A DNA stretch of 13,698 bases, from positions 1-13,698 of the forward strand of contig JAEEWS010000055.1 of NCBI GenBank assembly GCA_016287765.1, in the 5' to 3' direction. A program made the position numbers and the translations under genes. The DNA is from Lachnospiraceae bacterium. GTDB taxonomy: Bacteria > Bacillota_A > Clostridia > Lachnospirales > Lachnospiraceae. A model generated the notes under the pieces. The model was not told the origin of the DNA and did no database searches. It worked only from the letters and a program-made list of their open reading frames with translations. The first letter of the stretch is position 1. The number at the start of each line of letters is the position of its first letter. Shown piece by piece: positions 1-5,868 of the stretch.

Positions 1-315
1 ACCGCTATCGGTGAAGAGGAAGCTGCCCATCTCGGTGATTTCATCGAAGACGATCACATGCCCACTCCCCAGGAGGCAGCGGCATTCACTCTCCTTCAGG
101 AGCAGATCAGGGAAGTTCTCGGAACACTTACAGATCGTGAGCAGAAGGTGCTCCGTCTCCGTTTCGGTCTTGATGACGGAAGACAGCGTACCCTTGAAGA
201 AGTGGGTAAGGAATTTAACGTTACCCGTGAGCGTATCCGTCAGATCGAGGCAAAGGCGCTGAGAAAACTTCGCCATCCCACAAGAGCAAAGAAACTCAGA
301 GATTATCTGGACTAA
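1..315 (+). CDS. rpoD: Primary RNA polymerase sigma factor, C-terminal part (5' end outside window)
   Basis: The frame is open from base 1 to a TAA at 313-315 and gives the last 104 residues of the housekeeping sigma factor (RpoD/SigA), which directs RNA polymerase to -35/-10 promoters. Visible residues 1-30 ([20 protein letters not shown] and on) match the end of region 3. Residues 42-57 ([16 protein letters not shown]) are region 4.1. Residues 63-92 form the region 4.2 helix-turn-helix that reads the -35 box, with [20 protein letters not shown] and the conserved ALRKLRHP segment. The gene ends with the usual short basic tail ([10 protein letters not shown]). The internal ATG at 58 is only a Met inside the protein, not its start. 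In Firmicutes rpoD usually lies just before trmK, as here. Identity is very secure; the N-terminal regions cannot be seen. Confidence 0.97.
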   Translation, partial: TAIGEEEAAHLGDFIEDDHMPTPQEAAAFTLLQEQIREVLGTLTDREQKVLRLRFGLDDGRQRTLEEVGKEFNVTRERIRQIEAKALRKLRHPTRAKKLRDYLD

Positions 316-321
316 GAACAG

Positions 322-336
322 GCTCTTAAAAAGAGC
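322..336 (+). other. Small hairpin between rpoD and trmK
   Basis: GCTCTT (322-327) and AAGAGC (331-336) form a perfect 6-bp stem with a 3-base loop, in the 33-base gap between rpoD and trmK. No T-run follows, so it is unlikely to be an intrinsic terminator. It lies just upstream of the weak GGGA ribosome binding site of trmK and could affect processing or translation, but this is speculative. Confidence 0.25.
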
Positions 337-348
337 TCGGGATCACAC

Positions 349-1065
349 ATGATACATTTAAGTAAAAGATTACAGACAGTGGTTTCCCTTGTAAGTCCCG
401 GAAACAGGACAGCGGACGTGGGCTGTGACCACGCTCACACCGGCATCTATCTGGTGCAGGCGGGGATCTCCCCTAAGGTGCTGGCCATGGACCTTAGGAA
501 AGGGCCTCTTGAAAAAGCAAGGGAAAACGTGCTGGAAGCAGGACTTAAGGAAAGAATAGATCTTCGACTCTCCGACGGGCTGGACGCCCTCGGAGAGGGC
601 GAAGTCGATACCATACTCATTTCCGGAATGGGAGGACCTCTCATCCTGGAGATCCTTGAAAAGAACCTCGAAAAGGCAAAAAACGTCAAAGAACTGGTAT
701 TGTCGCCCCAGTCTGACCTGCCTGAGTTCCGCAAGGGACTTGAAAACATGGGCTTTATCATCACCGACATCCGTATTGTAAAGGATGATAAATACTATTT
801 CATCTTTAAGGCAGCCACCGCTCAAAAAGCGGCCGGGGATACAGCCCCCACCCAAAGCCCGAACAAAGATGACTCCCCTGCACCCACCCCCACCACCGTC
901 TGGCTTGAATACCTTGAGGATGAGATCAAAAACAAGGAAAAGATCCTAAAAAAGATAAAAACGGATGACGGAGAGAAGGCCGTTGCCCGCAGGGATGAAA
1001 TATATAATGAGATCAGGAGGATAGAGGATGAAATTAACCGTATGCGGAACAGAAAAGGAATATGA
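349..1065 (+). CDS. trmK: tRNA (adenine(22)-N(1))-methyltransferase TrmK
   Basis: This 238-residue cytoplasmic enzyme would use S-adenosylmethionine to methylate N1 of adenine 22 in the tRNA D-loop region. Residues 1-155 are a class I Rossmann methyltransferase. The glycine-rich SAM loop is TADVGCDHAHTGIYL (21-35), the acidic end of strand 2 is LAMDLRKGPL (45-54), and the TrmK-typical ISGMGG (91-96) and LSPQSD (118-123) follow. From about residue 185 there is a charged, lysine/glutamate-rich helix likely to be the family's C-terminal coiled coil. Between them, at about 156-183, sits a Thr/Pro/Ala-rich stretch (SPAPTPTT) that looks like a linker insertion. The position directly after rpoD is the typical Firmicutes arrangement. 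The ribosome binding site is weak (GGGA near 339-342). The 3' end overlaps the next gene by 38 bases, so the two are probably co-transcribed and translationally coupled. Confidence 0.93.
   Translation: MIHLSKRLQTVVSLVSPGNRTADVGCDHAHTGIYLVQAGISPKVLAMDLRKGPLEKARENVLEAGLKERIDLRLSDGLDALGEGEVDTILISGMGGPLILEILEKNLEKAKNVKELVLSPQSDLPEFRKGLENMGFIITDIRIVKDDKYYFIFKAATAQKAAGDTAPTQSPNKDDSPAPTPTTVWLEYLEDEIKNKEKILKKIKTDDGEKAVARRDEIYNEIRRIEDEINRMRNRKGI
1015..1020 (+). promoter_or_regulatory. Strong ribosome binding site inside the end of trmK
   Basis: AGGAGG lies 7 bases before the ATG at 1028 and within the trmK reading frame. It fixes the start of the downstream kinase at 1028, so the 38-base overlap between the two genes is real and not a start-calling error. 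Confidence 0.8.
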
Positions 1066-2680
1066 ATACGGAACCACCTTCGCACAGATCGCGAAGGATT
1101 TTGAGAGGGAATACAAGTATCCCATTATTCTTGCCAAGAATAACGGGAATTTAAGGGAGCTCTTTAAGACTCCCAATAACGGAGACGAAGTGGAATTCGT
1201 GGATGTGTCCACAAGCGCCGGCAACAAGACCTACAGCAGAGCACTGATCTTCGTGCTCCTTAAAGCCATCTTCAATGTTTACGGCAACAAGAAGGGCAGA
1301 AGCGTAAAGATCATGCACAAGATCGGCTGCGGTGTTTACGGCGAGATCGAGGCCTTCGATTCTCTGTCCGGGGATGACATCAAAGCCATAAAGGATGAGA
1401 TGAAGCGCATTATCGACGCAGACATTGTCATCAACAAGCGCTCCGTAAATACCAAGGAAGCAAGAAAGCTCTTTCTGGAAAGAGGCATGAACGATAAGGA
1501 GAATCTTTTCAAGTACCGCCGTGCATCCAGAATGAACCTTTTCTCCATAGAGAACTATGAGGACTACTTCTACGGCTATATGCCCGGAAGCACCGGCATC
1601 CTTAAGGTCTTCGACCTTTTTGCCTACGACAGGGGCTTCATGCTCCTGGTGCCCACCAAGGATGCACCCACCACCGTTCCCACCTACGATGACAGACCCC
1701 ACCTCTTCGCTACCCTTAAGGAAAGCGACGAATGGGGCAAGATCATGGACATCTCCACAGTGGGCCAGATGAACGACACCATCCGCGAGGGCAGGCTGGG
1801 AGATACCATCCTTGTGCAGGAAGCCTTCATGGAGAAAAAGATCGGTGACATCGCCGCTGAGATCAAGGCCCGTCCCGGTGTAAAGTTTGTAATGATCGCC
1901 GGCCCTTCCTCTTCGGGAAAGACCACCTTCTCCCACAGACTTTCCATCCAGCTCAGGACTCTGGGCATGACCCCTCACCCCATTGGAGTGGACGATTACT
2001 TTAAGAACCGCGAAGACACCCCCAGGGACGAGGACGGCAACTTTAACTTTGAATGCCTGGAAGCCATCGACGTGGAGCAGTTCAACGCCGACATGTCCGC
2101 TCTTCTTGAAGGCAAGAAGGTGGAGCTCCCTCACTTTAACTTTAAGACCGGCCACCGCGAATACAAGGGCGACTTTAAGCAGCTGGGCCCCGAGGATATC
2201 CTTGTCATAGAAGGCATACATGGTCTCAACGATGCACTTTCCTACAAGCTTCCGGTAGAGAGTAAATTCAAGATCTACATTTCGGCTCTTACACAGCTGA
2301 ACCTTGATGAACATAACCGTATTCCCACCACAGATGCAAGACTTCTCCGTCGTATCGTAAGAGATGCAAGGACAAGAGGAGCATCGGCTCAGAAGACCAT
2401 TTCCATGTGGCCTTCCGTAAGAGCGGGCGAAGAAGAGAACATCTTCCCTTTCCAGGAGAGTGCGGATGTGTTCTTTAACTCAGCGCTGATCTACGAGCTT
2501 TCTGAGCTTAAGACCTACGCAGAGCCACTGCTCTTTAACGTTCCCGAGGACAGCGAAGAGTATCCGGAAGCCAAGAGGCTTCTCAAGTTCCTGGATTTCT
2601 TCTTAAGCGCTCCCGCTGAGGATGTGCCCAAGAATTCCATCTTAAGAGAGTTCATCGGAGGAAGCTACTTCCCCGTTTAA
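1028..2680 (+). CDS. Nucleoside kinase, uridine kinase/phosphoribulokinase family with N-terminal TGS domain
   Basis: This is a predicted cytoplasmic P-loop kinase of 550 residues that would phosphorylate a nucleoside such as uridine, using ATP or GTP. Residues 1-60 resemble a TGS domain (MKLTVCGTEKEYEYGTTFAQ), which is also found at the N-terminus of threonyl-tRNA synthetases. Residues about 60-210 look like the synthetase-type second domain that accompanies TGS in this family. The kinase domain begins near 285. Its Walker A motif is GPSSSGKTT (292-300), followed by the substrate loop GVDDYF (320-325), the strand ILVIEGIHGLN (391-401, Walker B-like), and the arginine-rich lid RLLRRIVRDARTRG (438-451). 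The start at 1028 is set by AGGAGG 7 bases upstream. The length is far above the roughly 210 residues of a plain uridine kinase because of the N-terminal domains. The family occurs in Clostridia and Thermotoga; the true substrate is not shown by the sequence. It overlaps trmK, and rnpB starts within 15 bases of its stop. Confidence 0.9.
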   Translation: MKLTVCGTEKEYEYGTTFAQIAKDFEREYKYPIILAKNNGNLRELFKTPNNGDEVEFVDVSTSAGNKTYSRALIFVLLKAIFNVYGNKKGRSVKIMHKIGCGVYGEIEAFDSLSGDDIKAIKDEMKRIIDADIVINKRSVNTKEARKLFLERGMNDKENLFKYRRASRMNLFSIENYEDYFYGYMPGSTGILKVFDLFAYDRGFMLLVPTKDAPTTVPTYDDRPHLFATLKESDEWGKIMDISTVGQMNDTIREGRLGDTILVQEAFMEKKIGDIAAEIKARPGVKFVMIAGPSSSGKTTFSHRLSIQLRTLGMTPHPIGVDDYFKNREDTPRDEDGNFNFECLEAIDVEQFNADMSALLEGKKVELPHFNFKTGHREYKGDFKQLGPEDILVIEGIHGLNDALSYKLPVESKFKIYISALTQLNLDEHNRIPTTDARLLRRIVRDARTRGASAQKTISMWPSVRAGEEENIFPFQESADVFFNSALIYELSELKTYAEPLLFNVPEDSEEYPEAKRLLKFLDFFLSAPAEDVPKNSILREFIGGSYFPV

Positions 2681-2693
2681 TAAAAGCAGATAC

Positions 2694-3059
2694 AATGAGT
2701 GACACAGGCGATCGCTGTGCTTTAGGGTACAGAGGAAAGTCCGGGCTTCACAGGGCAGGATGCCGGCTAACGGCCGGTCAGGGTGACCTGAAGGAAAGTG
2801 CAACAGAAAAGAAACAGCCGTCCTTTTGGGACGGTGATGCTGAAACGGCGGCGTAAGAGACCACCGCCTCTGCGGTAACGCAGAGGGTCAATGCAAACCC
2901 CATCCGAAGCAAGACCCAGCAGAAGGCTATACGGCTGCCCGTCGTGCCTTCGGGTAGGTCGCGTCATAAGGGGGAAACCCCCTATGGGAGCTGTGCGGTA
3001 ACGTACAGTCAAGAAAGATGATCGCTTGATACATAACCCGGCTTACAGTGCCACTCATT
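2694..3059 (+). ncRNA. rnpB: RNase P RNA, bacterial class A
   Basis: This is the catalytic RNA of ribonuclease P, which removes 5' leaders from precursor tRNAs. The most conserved 5' core is present (GAGGAAAGTCCGGGC near 2732, then ACAGGGCAGGATGCC), as are GTGCAACAGAAA, the GTAAGAGACCACCGC hairpin region, GCAAACCCCATCCGAAGCAAG, and the 3' signature ATAACCCGGCTTACAG. The ends were set by helix P1: AATGAGTG (2694-2701) pairs with CACTCATT (3052-3059). Just inside it, GCGATC near 2709 pairs with GATCGC near 3020 as P2. The sequence fits class A, consistent with Clostridia and not Bacilli. No clear promoter was found. A TACAAT at 2691-2696 would overlap the 5' end of the RNA, so the transcript may come from upstream and be processed. 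T-rich sequence follows the 3' end. Confidence 0.96.
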
Positions 3060-3116
3060 TTGTTAATTTTTAATCTCAAAGACTGGGTAAATTCCCCATT
3101 CTTATATGGTGAAACC

Positions 3117-3920
3117 ATGAAAGCAGGAGTTTACGTCATTCCGAAAAAAGACGGCACCACACTCTATCGTGCCTCCATAACAGTCAAAGAAAAGCACATA
3201 AGCCTCGGAAGTTTTTCTACCGAGGCTTTGGCTCATTCTGCCTATAAGGAAGCCCATGAAGTGCTTAAGTCCGGGAAGGATCTTTTTTCCTACGTGGATC
3301 GTTACAAGGAGGGAAAGAAGACCTTCCTGCCCTTTGAAAAGACAGTGGTGCTTATAAACCTGAGGGATAACGGGGTTTATATAAAAAATCCCGTTTATCT
3401 TGAAAAAAGATATTTCCTCTATCTCTATTCACCTGAGATCATCTACACCTTTGATATAGACGATCTTTTCTATTATTCCAATCACAAGATCATGAAAAGA
3501 GGATCCCATCTCTTCGTGGCGGATTACGGAAGCCAGATAAACATCATGTCCCGATACGGCGTAAAGCCTCACGGAGTGCAGGGAAGGGACTATATCTTCG
3601 TAAACGGGGATGAAACGGATCTGAGATACGCCAATGTGGAGATCGTGAACCACTATAACGGTGTATTAAAGGAAATTAAGAACGGACTGGAGAGTTATCT
3701 GGTGAAGATCCATGTGAACGGGGACATCATCGTGGGAAGGTACAATGACGAGATAACAGCGGCAGCGGCCTATAATAAAGCGGCCATAATCTTAAAAAGA
3801 AAAGGCGTGGGGATAAATTTTGTTCAAAATTATCTTGACGGTCTTTCTGAAATAGAGTATGTTGCACTATTAAATAAAGTGCGTGTATCGGAAAGCATCC
3901 GAAATTTCAGCGTTACATGA
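3117..3920 (+). CDS. AP2/HNH-like DNA-binding protein with apparently inactivated nuclease centre
   Basis: The 267-residue product is probably a DNA-binding protein derived from an HNH-AP2 homing endonuclease. Residues 3-53 look like an AP2-type three-stranded domain (GVYVIPKKDGTTLYRASITV, then HISLGSFSTEALAHSAYKEA). Residues about 192-240 form a second one (YLVKIHVNGDIIVGRYNDE, then AAAAYNKAAIILKRKG and GINF), matching the usual pattern of a strand, LGxF/xGRY, and an AAxAYNxAA helix. Between them, FVNGDETDLRYANVEIV (161-177) lines up with the HNH_3 consensus HxNGDxxDNRxxNLxxV. The two expected histidines appear replaced: MSR (144-146) stands where MHR is usual, and F161 where DH is usual. 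The ATG at 3117 was chosen because the GTG at 3048 lies inside rnpB; a weak GGTGA is 4 bases upstream. The gene starts 57 bases after rnpB and ends 42 bases before thrC. Loss of cutting activity and a regulatory role are inferences. Confidence 0.72.
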   Translation: MKAGVYVIPKKDGTTLYRASITVKEKHISLGSFSTEALAHSAYKEAHEVLKSGKDLFSYVDRYKEGKKTFLPFEKTVVLINLRDNGVYIKNPVYLEKRYFLYLYSPEIIYTFDIDDLFYYSNHKIMKRGSHLFVADYGSQINIMSRYGVKPHGVQGRDYIFVNGDETDLRYANVEIVNHYNGVLKEIKNGLESYLVKIHVNGDIIVGRYNDEITAAAAYNKAAIILKRKGVGINFVQNYLDGLSEIEYVALLNKVRVSESIRNFSVT

Positions 3921-3928
3921 TCAAATGA

Positions 3929-3945
3929 CCCGGCAGAGACCCGGG
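3929..3945 (+). other. Short GC-rich hairpin before thrC
   Basis: CCCGG (3929-3933) pairs with CCGGG (3941-3945) across a 7-base loop, just upstream of the thrC ribosome binding site (AAAGGA, 3951-3956). There is no T-run, so it is not a typical terminator. It may only reflect chance pairing. Confidence 0.25.
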
Positions 3946-3962
3946 CAGAGAAAGGAAACATC

Positions 3963-5447
3963 ATGAAATACCTGTCTACCAGAAATTCAAGTATCAAAGT
4001 CGAGGCTTCACAGGCTATCCTTAAGGGCCTGTCCGATGACGGAGGTCTCTTCGTTCCCGAGGAGATGCCCGTGCTCAAGAAGCCTCTTAAAGAGCTTTCT
4101 GCCATGAGCTACAGGGAGATCGCCTATGAAGTAATGTCTCTTTTCCTTACGGATTACACGGAAAAAGAGCTTAAGGACTGCATTAACGCGGCTTACGATG
4201 AGAAATTTGAAAGCCCGGACATTGCGGAACTTCACAAGGCTGACGGATCCTGGTTTTTGGAACTCTGGCACGGTAAGACCATCGCCTTTAAGGACATGGC
4301 ACTTTCCATCCTGCCCCACCTTCTTACCACCGCCGCTAAAAAGAACAATATAAAGGATGAGATCGTTATCCTTACAGCCACTTCCGGAGATACGGGTAAG
4401 GCTGCCCTTGCGGGCTTTGCCGATGTTCCGGGCACAAGGATCATCGTTTTCTATCCCAAGGACGGTGTCAGCCGCGTCCAGGAACTTCAGATGGTGACCC
4501 AGAAGGGCAGGAACACCAAGGTCATTGCCATAAAGGGTAACTTTGATGATGCCCAGAATGGTGTAAAGGAAATGTTTAACGATAAGGAACTGGCTGAAAA
4601 GCTTTCCGCAAAAGGCCTTCGTTTCTCATCCGCAAATTCCATAAACATAGGCCGTCTCGTTCCTCAGATCGTCTACTATGTATGGGCTTACGCAAAGCTT
4701 CTTGAAAAGGGCGAGATAAAGGAAGGACAGAAGATCAACATCACCGTTCCCACCGGAAATTTCGGTAACATCCTGGCAGCTTACTATGCCAAGAACATCG
4801 GACTTCCCGTGAACAGGTTGATCTGTGCGTCCAATGACAATAAAGTACTCTATGATTTCTTTAAGACAGGTACCTATGACAGGAACCGTGAGTTCATCCT
4901 CACCACTTCTCCTTCCATGGACATCCTGATCTCATCAAACCTGGAGAGACTCATCTATCATTCTGCGGGTAATGATGCAGAAAAGTGCGGAGCACTCATG
5001 AAGGAACTCAAAGAGACAGGAAAGTACACCGTAACGGAGGATATGAGGAAGAACACTTCCGATTTCACCGGCGGTTTTGCGACTCAAAAAGAGGTCGCCG
5101 AAGTAATAGACAAGATCCATAAGAAAGACGGATATACCATAGATACACATACGGCAGTAGGAGCATTTGTAACAGAAAAGTACAAGGAAGAGACCGGAGA
5201 CGACACGCTTACCGTCATAGCCTCCACAGCCAGCCCCTACAAGTTTTCAAGAGCGGTAGTGGGAGCAATAAATGAGAAGGAGTACAAAGATGAGGATGAT
5301 TTTGTTCTTATCGACATGCTCCGCAAGGCTTCAGGCCTTCCCGTTCCGGGAGCGATAAAAGAGATCATGGATGCAGAGATTCTTCATAAATCTGTCTGCG
5401 AAAGAAACAAAATGAAATCTGAAGTGGAAAAAACACTGGGTTTATAA
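3963..5447 (+). CDS. thrC: Threonine synthase
   Basis: This cytoplasmic PLP enzyme of 494 residues converts O-phospho-L-homoserine and water to L-threonine and phosphate, the last step of threonine synthesis. The N-terminal part has the ThrC opening MKYLSTRNS and GLSDDGGLFVPEE (22-34). The PLP-binding lysine is K110 in HGKTIAFKDMAL (103-114). The phosphate-binding loop is TATSGDTGKAAL (138-149), followed by IIVFYPKDGVSRVQELQM. Downstream, NSINIGRLVPQIVYY and PTGNFGNILAAYYAK (the glycine-rich phosphate-cofactor segment) are typical of the longer, E. coli/yeast-like class of threonine synthases, and about 490 residues fits that class. The start has AAAGGA 6 bases upstream. No T-box or threonine leader peptide is visible in the 42-base gap before it. 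Nothing convincing as a terminator follows the stop; the sequence there is AT-rich with only a weak stem. Confidence 0.96.
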   Translation: MKYLSTRNSSIKVEASQAILKGLSDDGGLFVPEEMPVLKKPLKELSAMSYREIAYEVMSLFLTDYTEKELKDCINAAYDEKFESPDIAELHKADGSWFLELWHGKTIAFKDMALSILPHLLTTAAKKNNIKDEIVILTATSGDTGKAALAGFADVPGTRIIVFYPKDGVSRVQELQMVTQKGRNTKVIAIKGNFDDAQNGVKEMFNDKELAEKLSAKGLRFSSANSINIGRLVPQIVYYVWAYAKLLEKGEIKEGQKINITVPTGNFGNILAAYYAKNIGLPVNRLICASNDNKVLYDFFKTGTYDRNREFILTTSPSMDILISSNLERLIYHSAGNDAEKCGALMKELKETGKYTVTEDMRKNTSDFTGGFATQKEVAEVIDKIHKKDGYTIDTHTAVGAFVTEKYKEETGDDTLTVIASTASPYKFSRAVVGAINEKEYKDEDDFVLIDMLRKASGLPVPGAIKEIMDAEILHKSVCERNKMKSEVEKTLGL

Positions 5448-5493
5448 AAAATTTATATAAAAAGTGTGTATTTCCAATAATTTGACCGCTCTC

Positions 5494-5514
5494 TGACACA
5501 AATTTGACACAAAT
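5494..5514 (+). repeat. Tandem direct repeat TGACACAAAT with 11-base period
   Basis: TGACACAAAT occurs at 5494-5503 and again at 5505-5514, one base apart and therefore one DNA helical turn apart. A further GACACAAA is at 5613-5620, and a related TTTGACC at 5481-5487. The same-face spacing resembles paired sites for a transcription regulator upstream of the surface-protein gene. No known operator was recognised. Confidence 0.5.
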
Positions 5515-5716
5515 AATCAGTAGAATCGGGACAGGTCTGTTACGGACAGGAAAATGTGAGGCTACGACACGTGTCACATCCTTACACGGCTTTGCATTTG
5601 ACTTCTGTGATCGACACAAAACATTCCGGCCAAAAAGATTGAGCCAATACTCCGGCCGAATCGCCATACAGCACAAGAATAAAACTTGCGTTTGAAACGG
5701 AAATTCGGTATTTGGC

Positions 5717-5756
5717 ACGATCGGTTTGAACGGAGGGCGAGATGAACCAGAGTCGT
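5717..5756 (+). promoter_or_regulatory. Leader hairpin with purine-rich apical loop
   Basis: ACGA (5717-5720) pairs with TCGT (5753-5756), and GGTTT (5723-5727) with GAACC (5744-5748), using one G-U pair. They enclose a purine-rich loop containing CGGAGGGCGAG. The loop has a Shine-Dalgarno-like GGAGG but no coding frame of note follows. Pairing was judged by eye only. Confidence 0.35.
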
Positions 5757-5763
5757 AAGGACG

Positions 5764-5785
5764 GGCCCGAGGATTTATCCGGGTC
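5764..5785 (+). promoter_or_regulatory. GC-rich leader hairpin
   Basis: GGCCC (5764-5768) pairs with GGGTC (5781-5785), and GGA (5771-5773) with TCC (5778-5780). There is a bulged GA and a TTTA tetraloop. It is compact and GC-rich, unlike its AT-rich flanks, and no T-run follows, so it is not a terminator. A nearby CCGGGGGG (5791-5798) could compete for the GGCCC arm. Confidence 0.4.
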
Positions 5786-5805
5786 AAGATCCGGGGGGCT
5801 TCGAG

Positions 5806-5836
5806 CGTCAGTTCGTATGACGGATTTCATTTCGTC
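5806..5836 (+). promoter_or_regulatory. Possible alternative-pairing element before the ribosome binding site
   Basis: CGTCA (5806-5810) can pair with TGACG (5818-5822) across a 7-base loop. GACG (5819-5822) can instead pair with CGTC (5833-5836). The two pairings exclude each other and lie 18-50 bases upstream of the AAGGAGG at 5854. Such arrangements occur in RNA switches, but short pairings of 4-5 bp also arise by chance. Confidence 0.3.
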
Positions 5837-5868
5837 GGTATCATTTATTCTTTAAGGAGGAAGAAATA

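Larger units (their letters stand above)
5448..5868 (+). other. Gene-free region, probable long structured leader of the surface-protein gene
   Basis: These 421 bases hold no convincing gene; the short open frames on either strand lack coding character. The stretch carries a tandem 10-base repeat near its start, a 10-base palindrome (GACACGTGTC, 5566-5575), and several possible stems. GGACAGG occurs at 5529-5535 and 5544-5550. ATTCCGGCC (5623-5631) can pair with GGCCGAAT (5654-5661) around a bulged C. ACGA/TCGT plus GGTTT/GAACC enclose 5717-5756. Further hairpins lie at 5764-5785 and 5806-5836. It ends in a perfect AAGGAGG (5854-5860), 8 bases before the ATG at 5869. No convincing sigma-A promoter was found: TTGACA at 5504-5509 has no -10 box at normal spacing. 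Long structured leaders that stabilise mRNA are known for abundant S-layer genes, but that role is an inference here. It does not match the core motifs of the c-di-GMP, T-box, TPP, SAM or lysine riboswitches as I know them. Confidence 0.55.

Noticed and set aside
1151..2314. Long open frame of 387 residues on the minus strand
   Set aside because: It is antisense to the kinase gene, whose motifs are unmistakable. The minus-strand product has no recognisable domain and reflects codon bias on the other strand.
2691..2696. TACAAT as the -10 box of rnpB
   Set aside because: It overlaps the 5' strand of P1, has no good -35 box at 17 bases, and would start transcription inside the mature RNA.
3048..3116. 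Earlier GTG start for the AP2-HNH-like gene
   Set aside because: It lies inside the P1 helix of rnpB, and the extra 23 residues do not resemble part of the AP2 domain. The ATG at 3117 begins directly at the domain.
5504..5526. TTGACA (5504-5509) with TAGAAT (5521-5526) as a promoter
   Set aside because: The spacer is only 11 bases, too short for sigma-A. TTGACA is better explained as part of the tandem repeat.
5555..5578. TGTGA...TCACA as a CRP-type operator
   Set aside because: The half-sites are 14 bases apart, not 6, and CRP-type control of this kind is not expected in this lineage.
5504..5695. Small gene of 63 residues in the leader region
   Set aside because: There is no ribosome binding site, composition is not coding-like, and it overlaps the palindrome and stems of the leader.
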